Below are positions 55,400-64,000 of a stretch of 64,000 bases of DNA, in pieces. Position 1 is the first letter of the stretch; every line of letters begins with the position of its first letter. This DNA comes from Amphirosellinia nigrospora (taxonomy: Eukaryota; Ascomycota; Sordariomycetes; Xylariales; Xylariaceae). The notes under the pieces were generated by a model, which saw only the letters and a program-made list of their open reading frames with translations, was not told where the DNA came from and searched no databases. The stretch is taken from positions 124,001 to 188,000 of the forward strand of contig SCHM01000007.1 of NCBI GenBank assembly GCA_004123355.1, written 5' to 3'. The position numbers and the translations under genes were made by a program.

Positions 55400-58300
55400 T
55401 TAATATCTCTTTCGCCTCCTCCTTACTGCAGCCTTCGTTGGTTTATGTTTCTTCACCAGCTCAGGACTCATCTGTTTTTCTGAAGCCCACGTATCCTCAT
55501 CTACTGGGCGGCCCACCCAGCGGACACGGTACTCAACTTCTCCATGCCGCTTCCGGGTGGCCAATACCTTGTCCACTCCGAGGCTAATTCCCGTACAGTT
55601 CTCTTCAAATCTCTGAACCAAGTCGGAATTAATGTCCTTCCGTTCAACCCATCAATAGCTTCCGTCTTCTAGCCATCTTAAGAGGAAAAGGTTCTTATTC
55701 CAGCGCTCGAGTATACAATCAACTGCATGATGTTTATCGACATCCATAGAGTCGAGTTGTTGGAAGTCGACGCTCGGATCGGTTGTAGACGGGTGAACGT
55801 CTTCTAATGGTGCGTCGGATCTTGGTCATTGCGAAGAGCCGGGTCGACTAATTCCATCGGGACCGGTGCCGCCGGCGCCTCTAACTCAGTATATAAGACG
55901 GGAAGTGAGTCTGCCGGTGATTCCGCTATATTGAATTCACCACATCCAAGTCCAAGGTTCTGTTCGAGAACATTACTGTTCAATTCATAGAAGGTTTCGG
56001 TCAGGGGGAAGTCTGGCGATCCACTAGTAGCCGCGGTTAATCCAGGACAAGAAGATGGGCTTTTAGGTACGCTTGATATAGTCGAAGAGTATTCCTGCTG
56101 TTCGTTTTTGTCGATATAGCCGACATCGCTAGTTAATTCTAGGCTAGGGCACCGCAATACTCTTATCGAGCCATTTTCGCTGAGGCTAAGCTGAGAGCTG
56201 CAAGGAGACGGGAGATGATGATCCTCTTGTTTTAGTACTGGGTTATCGCCCTGGTCTGGCTTATAGCTTATCTTATTAGAAGCTGCACACTAACCAGTCC
56301 CTGCATAACCCTATTTACTATGAGTTGTTATAAGATGTATATGCAGGAGGCAAGGCCATTGATTTCACAGGGCTGAGAGACCCCTTGCCGTTCACAGGCC
56401 GGACAGGCGAAAGGGATATCAAAATCGGTTTGATGGTATCGATCTATATGCCACGTTAAGCCGCTCGACGTGGAACGAATATTACCGCATAGGATGCAGA
56501 AGAGCGCCCCGGTCTCGTGAACGGCCTTCAAATGCCACAGCCAATCCCACACACCTCTCAAAGTCACCTGTGTAGATATTGATCGGCTGCAATCGAAACA
56601 GTCCACGGGCCATTGAACACTGCCGGAATGGATATGGCTATTCATATGGCCGAGGAGCTTAGCAGTTGTGCTCGATTCTGCTGGGCATAAGGAGCATTGG
56701 TATCTTGAAGATAAGGTTTCTGGCATCTAGTTCGGAGCATTGGCCTTGCCGTGGACCCTTTCTGTATGGGAACTCCATGCTTGTCTTCCATTGATAATGG
56801 CCTCGTCTAATCCAAGACGCCTGCACTCCGGGCATGGAAAGAGCCGGCCGAAGCTTGTGTCCGCAGGATGTTTCACATCGCAATATTTAGTCAGCGAGCT
56901 CCTACACGATAGCGATGTTTCACAAAGGAAGCATTGCGACCTTTTTTTGCCCTCCGAAAAATTGGGTTGGCTGCTACGGGGGGTCGGTATTGACCCCCGG
57001 GTCGATACTATAGGGGAATTAGATACCTGGTAACCAAGAAGGGCGATAATGTATGGTCGTGGGTTAATCTTGTGGGAAGCATCACCCTGCCCAGCACGTA
57101 TATCCAAAAGTGTCGAGACGGCTTTGATAAGGCCTGTCTGATAAGTTATAGCAGAATCGGAGCCCCGACGAAGAGCCTTGGTACTCAAGCCACGAGCGCG
57201 GAGATGGTCGGCCTCGTCGAAATATCTAGCTCTGTTCTCTTCCAACTTCAGTCGTGTTAGCGATTTAGTCAAGTTGTTGATTTTTGAACGGAGTTGGCTC
57301 TTTTCTTTTCTATCGCTTGTCTCTCGTAAAGAGTTATGCAAGGCGGTCATGCCCTGTCGAGACTTAAAGCGTTCTCCTCCTCCGGTAGAATGCTGATAGG
57401 AGCGCCCGAGTCTTTAGTCATAGACACGTCACGAAGCATTGCGAAAAGTAGCTGGTCACTCTCCCCATCCTCAGAACCGAATGCCAGGTTCATGAGATCA
57501 GCACGTACGTGATGGGACTGGTAGCTTGACTGGAATACATTTGTTGTATGGGAAAGCACGTAGTTCCGGAGAGCATTGGAAAGCACACCTAAAGGTTTGA
57601 GGTTAGTCAGCGCTAATCATTGACCTAGACTTGAGTAATCGTGGACGTACTATCAAGTCGAGCACCACATCCTACACGGAGACTGTAGAACTTAGGGTTC
57701 CGCTGCACACCCATGACGAGAAGAGTTCGTTGGAAGAGATCGGTGAGTTGAGTGTCGCTGATTTTGAAGATCTCTTTGTCTTCCATGCCAGGCTTCCACC
57801 TGAGGGGAATAAAATCGACCGTTTCTAGGTTTGGCTTGTCGAAAACTTCTTCAACTGTGTTATACCCTGCTATGAAGGCTTGGCCGTTGATCGCTTGCGT
57901 GATAATAAGACTGGCAAGGCAGAAGGCACGATTTGGTACTAGCGTTATTGAGAAAGAGATCCTGGTAAAAGCGTTAGCTAACTTGATCAATATGCAACCG
58001 GGTATGGTGGGCACTCGTAAAAGGAGTGAGGGCCGTCATACCAGCCGCCGTTTCGTTTTCGAGTTGTTTGAGCAGTTTTCTTGATCTTGTTTCTTCTGAT
58101 CTTAATAGTAACAACAATCTTCGTTCGTGACTGGTCATTTGGATCGCGCAGAGCTGCGACCTGCAGTTGCGAATACGTAATACCTCTCAACATGCCGGGT
58201 CGGAAGCCCCGATAGCGGATAGGAGGAATTTACCATGAAACGAAATCCTTGCTCGTGGTTTAGCACAGATGGCTTCGGCTCTTGTCCATAGAGTAACCAC

Positions 58301-59266
58301 AAAGTCGTGTACGTCCGTACTAGTCATTTCCACCTTTTCGTACTCCGGATCTACCTGAAGACCAAGCAAAGGGGCCAGTTCGTTATGTACCCACTATGAA
58401 AGAAATCAAAAGGTTAGAAATCTGTTTTACTAGAAGAGAGACGTATACGTAAACAGATGCGAGCTAACCTTTACGATACGAAATGCTGGACCTTCTCTTT
58501 CACCTTCATCTTTGCTAATCCACCTCAGCTTCAATGTGGCTGCCTCAGGGCCTCCATTCCTCCTATTTGGCTTGAAGACGCGATGCTCTGCTAAAGCAAC
58601 CAACCGTCACCAAATTTCAACGACACTGTGTGCTTGATCTAGCATTCGTTTGTTCTCGTACTCTTCGGAGCCTAGGGTCACACGTATTTGCACAGAGTCG
58701 TCCACGTATCGATGGAGAAACCCTCGAAACGGGGCTTGGGCTTCAGCTTTCTCAGGATACTTGTCAGGTGATTGGGCTCCAGAGTGAATAGAGAGACCTG
58801 CTTGCAACCAGGGACGTAGTTAGGGCTTAATAGAGTGATCAATTAATTCCTGAACCTCCCAAAATAAGGGGGTTACAGTCGTATATATATACACGAAGGT
58901 CTACTAGATCTACCCCGTGGGGTCACTGTGACCGATTATCCTGACAATACTGTGCAAAAGTGATCCAAGCATCTTCGCTTTTCAGGCCAGATTCATCGCA
59001 AAACCTAAGACTCAGCATTTTAGCTTGTTCCAGCAGTCGATACTTTTCAAGACGACAACGAAAAGAGAAGTTTCTCACCTAACCCAGCTATTCCACACGC
59101 GATCTCGCTCTTTCAAAGTATCAGGAGCGACAAACGGAGCATCGTCGTCGGCTTGGTTTGCATACATGTCGAGGTAGCGACGAGCAGGCGGCTTTCCCAG
59201 CACCTCGGGTAGCAATTCGGGGTAGCCATCCTCAACACATGCTGCAAGTACTATGGATGGACTCAT
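55400..59266 (-). pseudogene. DUF3435/FluG-type recombinase joined to C2H2 fingers and chromodomains
   Basis: Starts MSPSIVLAACVEDGYPELLP at 59266; RYLDMYANQADDDAPFVAP and YRLLEQAKMLSLRFCDESGL follow. The recombinase core has TGFRPG-type GFRPGMLRGITYSQLQVAAL, IKIRRNKIKK, YNTVEEVFDKPNLETVDFIP, YSLRVGCGARLD, LSNALRNYVLSHTTNVFQSS and SHHVRADLMNLAFG. A basic coil (SQLRSKINNLTKSLTRLKLE) leads to C2H2-like fingers (CFLCETSLSCRSSLTKYC; CSLCPAESSTTAKLLGHMNS). The C-terminal part reads AVDCILERWNKNLFLLRWLE, a TGA, then ISLGVDKVLATRKRHGEVEY and RVRWVGRPVDEDTWASEKQM, chromodomain-like. Breaks include an insertion near 58810-58930, the TGA near 55667 and several one-base shifts. Confidence 0.7.
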
Positions 59267-59483
59267 GTCGATAGCGTCTGAGGAGGGAGAAAAGTAAACG
59301 GGAAATTTTGTGTCTAGGGCATTGAAAGAGATTTACCGAAGAGCATGGAATGAGAGGGGGTATTTATAGACTAGGTGCACCTATGATAACGAGTGTACAA
59401 TCCCTCACACGGTAAAAGTGCGAAGCGCCCTTCTCTGTTGGCTAGCTCCTGCTTCGACCGGGCGGGGCCGACACCAAGAGATA

Positions 59484-59502
59484 GGGGGGGGGGGGGGGGG
59501 GG
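59484..59502 (+). repeat. G19 homopolymer in a GC-rich insertion
   Basis: Nineteen consecutive G in a GC-rich segment (about 59410-59690) that separates two recombinase N-terminal fragments and matches neither. It could form G-quadruplex structures; the length is also prone to assembly error. Confidence 0.8.
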
Positions 59503-59686
59503 TGGGAGGCGGCCAAGAGGGGTGTACACCAAGTAGGGCAACATCACTCGGGGTCGAATCTCGCCGGTCGACTGCTCCGTCTTCTTTCAAAACGGTTCTC
59601 TGGGGTGGGACTGGGGCGCCGAGGCCAAACCGAAGCGCCGGGCGGCTAACGGCCAGGACCCACCCGTGTGGCGCCGGACCCGGGTT

Positions 59687-60480
59687 TTAGTCAGCAGACA
59701 CGCTAGCACCGATGTTGGCCATATTGCGATAGTCGACGAATTTATCGATCTTCTTCTTCGCCGCTTGTTCAAAGGCAAGTCGGAATGCGCACCAGAAGGT
59801 CACAAGAGAGCTCCGCTTGCTAAATCCCTGCTTCGTCCTACCGGTAATACTCTTCCTCTGGTTGAGCTTCCAGTCGAGGAAGCAGTAGATGACCCGAAAT
59901 GAAACACCTTGATAAATTGTATTGGGATCATCCTTGCGTAGGATCTTCGTGCAGAATCTAGCACTGCCAATTAGCGTACGGGCGATGCCATGACATGTAG
60001 GAATACCTACAGCTCCCACTCCTTTTCAATATTGCGGATCAGTTTTTCCGTCTTGGAAGAGTAGTCCTTGCGCGTGAATAGCTCCTCATCTAAACTCATC
60101 ACCAGTTGTCTCCATTCGTTGGCTGGACGGGTGTTACCATCATACAGAACTTCCTCGTCATCCAAAGTAGTCTGGTCCGGCAGCTGTACATCGTCCACTG
60201 TATGGCCTTCAAGGTTAGTAGCTCCACCGTGGAGAGAGAGTGCGTTCGCGGCGCCAGCAAGGTCGGTGTGCTCCTCATCAATATCATCTTCCCAACTATC
60301 ATATCCTTCGTTAAGAATTTCCCCTTCGAGCTGTAGTACTACGGTAGAAGCTTTGACAAAATTATACTGGTCAATGCTACCTCCGTCGTCATCATCAACT
60401 TCTTCGGATTCAGTAGTGACGATGTATTCTGATTCAGCGTCACTGTTCCATGAGGATCCCGATTCTTGATACTGCCGCGG
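59687..60480 (-). pseudogene. N-terminal part of a third DUF3435/FluG-like recombinase
   Basis: The minus strand reads EDDIDEEHTDLAGAANALSL, TVDDVQLPDQTTLDDEEVLY, ANEWRQLVMSLDEELFTRKD and TEKLIRNIEKEW. After a shift come FCTKILRKDDPNTIYQ, FLDWKLNQRKSITGRTKQGF and FWCAFRLAFEQAAKKKIDKF. These are the core-binding-like helices that precede the catalytic domain in this family. The catalytic half is missing; the sequence runs into the GC-rich insertion at 59690. Confidence 0.5.
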
Positions 60481-60553
60481 CTTTATTACCCTTCGCTGGG
60501 AACGGGGACGGGACGTACGTAATGGTGGACGTGGAATTGATGGAGATACGGGT

Positions 60554-60754
60554 TGTCACGGTAAAGTGGATACTGCCCCCCTGGATGAAGCTATTCCCAA
60601 GGGGTATATGGACCCCTACGGAGGATCTTCGGAGGTTAGGTCACGTGATCGCGTACACAGGTCTGTATATATATAGGGTACAGGGCAGTCAGACTGCCCT
60701 GCGCCCACACACAGAATAATACATGGCTTTTTGACCCCTGCAGATCTCCGTGAC
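60554..60754 (+). mobile_element. Solo LTR (family 1), second copy
   Basis: 201 bp, TGTCACGG...CCGTGACA, nearly identical to 11377-11571. Flanks (CGGGT and CAAAG) do not match, so this copy arose by recombination between elements or lost its duplication. Confidence 0.85.
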
Positions 60755-61549
60755 ACAAAGGCGTTAGGAAAGGAGGCAGGAGGAACCATGGTATTATGTC
60801 GTATGTTGGGCTGAATCGTGAATTGGATTGAATCATGAATTGGACTGTGTGATTTTGATTGTGTTTTGGACAGACGAGAACGCCGAGAAACATACATAGC
60901 CCCTGTACCAAAACTCCCAATACACAGATGAAAAAAAGCATTTCAGTGTATACATAGGTAGGTACCTAGGTAGATATCTTAGCATGTGCCTGCTGGTGTT
61001 CCTTCCTAGTGGTGATCCGTGGCTTAGTCAATTACTGATGTAAGCTGCAGATCTAGTACTAGGTATGGTGTTGGGTTCGGTGCCCTGTGTCCGGTGGCTA
61101 CCTTGTATTTATACACCTAATACACCTAATTACAGTGGGGCAAGTCATGGTGCAAGGACCTGCTTGCTGGGCAACCATTCACTGTGGCCCATTACCTGGG
61201 TGCCACACCTAAGTACTCTATATGTACAGCGATAATCACACTACTCCGGTCACACCTAGTAAAAGTCGGACCCATTAGGTATCTTTTTCACGCTAAGCAG
61301 CGAGCCCACAGGAGCCCCATCAAGGTACTTACCTAGATACACAGTACACGCGCTGCCCCGTTCATAGCCTTGCCTAGCGCAAACACCTGCCAAGCTTTCT
61401 TAAACATGGGTTGAGGGGAGTATATTCATACACACCAAGTCCTGATACGACACTCAAGCTCGTGCGTAATATCCCTGTTAGTGCCGACGATCTACGACCC
61501 GTCGGCGCCACGTGGGTAATATTTCATACAAATCGGGCGAGTCAGATTT
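60755..61549. other. No recognisable gene
   Basis: Short ORFs; no motif. Many CCTAGG/ACCTA words (60950-60980, 61320-61340). Confidence 0.35.
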
Positions 61550-62102
61550 CAGGTCAGTTATTCGCACATCAATTTTCAGTAATCGAACATCAAACTAGCC
61601 GCTTCTAGTCAAACCTCTTGAATGCTCCGCTTCTTACCCAATTTGTATAGAAGCCCCAGCAGCCAAGAAGCAGGAGTTAAAAAAAAGTTAATTGTATTTC
61701 AAGCAGCGTTACTTACGAGTGAGGTACGATGCTACTTCTAGTGCAAAGTTAGCCAATTCTATGTGTTGAAGAGGTCTTTTAAACGACGTATTATAACCAA
61801 ACTTACTTATAAAAACGTCTGGGTCAAGAACTGTCAATTTGGTTGTAGTGCAGGTGGTAGCGGTGGTAGCGGTAGTAGCACTATAAATGCTATATTTCGA
61901 TACGTAGGTCGTAAAGATCTAACACCCCAACCGTATTTTTAAATGTTTCTCTTTTGAAGAGGTAGATTCTACTGGGTTATGCCGAAACGCCTATACAAAT
62001 TGGGTTAGAAATGGGGCAGTGGAGTGTGTGGAGGGCCTCTTGGCTAGAAATGGCTAGTTTGATGTTCGATTACTGAAAGTTGATGTGCGAATAACTGACC
62101 TG
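61550..62102. repeat. Foldback element A
   Basis: The arms are near-perfect inverted repeats: 61550-61613 (CAGGTCAGTTATTCGCACAT...) against 62039-62102, continuing with lower similarity to the shared ACCCAATTTGTATA. The roughly 420-bp interior has no ORF. A MITE or foldback insertion fits. Confidence 0.75.
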
Positions 62103-62657
62103 GTCAGATTTACGGATATGAGTTTTCACTATCTAACTATGAAACTAACCATTTCTAGTCAAGAAGCCCACCATACTCCCCACCACCCGCCTTCTAACCC
62201 AATTTGTATGAGCATTTCGGCATACCCCCGTAGAATCCACCTCTTCAAAAGAGAAACACGCAAAAAAACGGTCAAGGTAGCTGTTTACCAGCCACTACAG
62301 CCACTTACACACGTATGCACACATCCCCGCATCTTTAACTACGTCAAAATACTACGCGCATTTCTTATTTCTATTTATAAAAAATTTACTTTTTATTTTT
62401 AACTTTATCGTATTTTTAGCTATCGAACGTAATTTTTGTTATTATTGTGAGCTAACGCGCTTTTGCAAACGCGATCGCAACCTTAGAACTGTCTATATCC
62501 AAACTGTTATTTCTAAATTTCTCCGCGCGCTGCTTCTTGGCTGTTCTAACTCTAACCCAATTTGGGTGGGATATGGAGCACCGAAGAGATATAGTGGGGG
62601 CTTTGCCGAATCTGGCTAGTTTCATAGTTAGATAGTGAAAACTCATATCCGTAAATG
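62102..62657. repeat. Foldback element B, head to head with A
   Basis: The arms TTACGGATATGAGTTTTCAC... (about 62110-62150) and 62614-62657 are inverted repeats. B also mirrors A: the 61930-62000 block (CTCTTTTGAAGAGGTAGATT, ACAAATTGGGTTAG) recurs inverted at about 62195-62265. The junction is the palindrome CTGACCTGGTCAG at about 62095-62107. Confidence 0.7.
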
Positions 62658-62864
62658 TGACTCGCAAATCGGGCAAGAAGAGCTGGCCACGATGGGCTTA
62701 GCTCCGGCTCCAGGTTAGCATCCTACCATATCCACAGTACATACCTAGAGTAGCGAGGTTGTGAACACACTAAACAAGGATCAGAGACTGAGTGGCCAAA
62801 TCTAGGATAGATCTAAAAGGAAGGAATCTAGCTGGGCAACTACAACCGAGACGGTTTTATGCTA
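62658..62864. other. Spacer, no gene
   Basis: Nothing recognised. Ends in CGTGG, the left target duplication of the next element. Confidence 0.4.
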
Positions 62865-62869
62865 CGTGG

Positions 62870-63054
62870 TGTCAGATATAAGCGATGTCATGCAGTAGTG
62901 TGTAGATTGTGTTGTATTGAAGTTCTTGTTGTGTAGCAAAGACGCGTGTTCTCTGCAGAATTGTATGGGGGACCCAGTCTTCCTGGCATGGGGCCTACAT
63001 AGTGCCCCGGTATAGTCATTATATCGACTAACCTTATATCCCTTATATTTGACA
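62870..63054 (+). mobile_element. Solo LTR (family 3), second copy
   Basis: 185 bp, TGTCAGATATAAG...TTATATTTGACA, with perfect 5-bp flanks CGTGG (62865-62869 and 63055-63059). Inverted twin of 39584-39768. Confidence 0.9.
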
Positions 63055-63059
63055 CGTGG

Positions 63060-63501
63060 TGGGGGCGTAGCCCCCCCATCTCCCCCCCGCACTGCCACCA
63101 CTGCCACTTCCACACGCCACACATGTAAATGTAAACAACCCGGTCTACATCTGCAACCTGTCGAGTCACGTCACAAGACGCTAGCTAATTGATGCCAGTG
63201 AGATCTACCAGCCGCAATGTCTGAATGTCGGATCTTGGCGTGCGTTGTCGTTCAGCCCTGTTATAGAAAGTGTATTAAGTGTAGGCTAACAGAGAATTAG
63301 GACCCTCGCCCAAGATTTAGGGTCGATTTCATCCAAAATAACACTGGCATATCTCAAGCACAATACGCATCAGGACAGCATACGCAAACTCCTCCTTGGG
63401 TGAGTTCTGCTCATTCGCAGCCTTAGATGGAGAACGCCGCCAGCTCGTACCTGGGAGGGCCGCCATTACGCAAGCCGAAATCTTTCCTTTAAAGACGATT
63501 T
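63060..63501. other. No recognisable gene
   Basis: A C-rich run (63066-63090) and short ORFs only. Confidence 0.3.
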
Positions 63502-63702
63502 TTGCACATCGGGCAGGTCTGGCTCGCAATGGCAGTCTTCAACGACTACCCGGAGGCAATGATCTACCACAGGCCTGTCGTGCGGGAAAGGTTTCGCCCA
63601 CAATGGAAGATGATGCCCTGCGCGAACATTTTCGATTATTATGAGACCAGGCTATCGACAGGGCGTCCGCTGCGGGTATACTTATTGGGACTATCGTTTT
63701 AA
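63502..63702 (+). pseudogene. Fragment of an unknown fungal protein
   Basis: The frame AVFNDYPEAMIYHRPVVRER, FRPQWKMMPCANIFDYYETR and LSTGRPLRVYLLGLSF looks like genuine protein with conserved aromatic and charged residues, but I cannot name the family. No start with a good context; probably an internal or C-terminal piece. Confidence 0.25.
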
Positions 63703-64000
63703 CATACCCGTGCTACCTATGCGAAATAGAAATAGAAGGCGATTTCGATCGGTATACTTCATTTTATATTAATATGGTACGTCCGCTATGGGCCAATTAC
63801 GCGGAGGCCAACGACCTACAGATCCTATTCGAGATAGTTAGCGAAGGGCAAGCTACTGCTGCCTATGTACCTATGTGAGCCATTCGAGGACATCGCGGCT
63901 ACTTTTAACCGAGCAAGGATGTGAGCGAGCCTTGGAGAGCTCGACAAGAAAGACGGGATCAATAGTGTATTTGCGGATAACGGAAGTAGTACGTTGGTAA
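63703..64000. other. Right edge, no recognisable gene
   Basis: Nothing supported to the end of the window. Confidence 0.3.

Overview
The window looks like a gene-poor, transposon-packed compartment of a filamentous ascomycete (Pezizomycotina, probably Sordariomycetes). The reasons are short spliceosomal introns (about 43-70 nt, GTAAGT/GTATGT donors, CTAAC/CTAAT branch sites, YAG acceptors), fungal-only gene families (DUF3435, DUF3723, DUF3716, PNP-NACHT-ankyrin receptors, ferric-reductase-like proteins) and only fungal-type mobile elements. Nearly every host-like gene is broken by one-base frameshifts, in-frame stops or insertions. I read the sequence by eye; no database or alignment was run.

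Layout. 1-1.9 kb: DUF3435 tyrosine recombinase (Starship-captain family) pseudogene, minus strand, running off the left edge and interrupted by a tRNA-derived insertion. 2-10 kb: sparse DNA with a spliced gene carrying a stop, a GRF zinc-finger gene with a frameshift and a frameshifted conserved fungal gene. 10.1-16.4 kb: a PNP-NACHT-ankyrin NLR pseudogene split by a solo LTR (TSD AACAA) and by a 3.8-kb deleted Copia element (TSD GATAA) that carries an antisense, intron-containing host gene; a further solo LTR (TSD CCTGC) lies just downstream.

19.0-28.0 kb is the highlight: a complete 8,998-bp hAT-type transposon (TIR TAGGGTTYGGA, 8-bp TSD TTCAGGAC). It holds a frameshifted hAT transposase plus three apparently intact spliced genes. 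Two encode histone H3-fold proteins (one 468 aa with a long tail, one small and CENP-A-like) and one encodes a 504-aa protein I do not recognise. A paired nonamer, TGTACTAAT, about one helical turn apart, recurs roughly 18 times across the element, mostly inside introns.

28-38 kb: ferric-reductase-like pseudogene, a hypothetical gene, a C2H2 factor pseudogene and other remnants. 38.4-40.8 kb: a pogo/Fot-type DNA transposon with 16 copies of the palindrome CGTACG, itself hit by a solo LTR. 41.6-44.1 kb: DUF3723 pseudogene and an F-box fragment. 44.1-55.1 kb: an 11-kb Ty3/Gypsy element (TSD CTAT) whose span between integrase and 3' LTR carries a C48 (Ulp1-like) protease gene, a DUF3716-like gene and a small Cys-rich ORF. 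55.4-60.5 kb: DUF3435/FluG recombinase remnants, one joined to C2H2 fingers and chromodomains. 60.5-64 kb: solo LTRs and mirrored foldback repeats.

The combination of DUF3435, NLR, ferric reductase and DUF3723 is the gene set typical of Starship giant transposons, so the region may be a decayed Starship or Starship graveyard colonised by smaller elements. That is inference; no Starship ends were identified.
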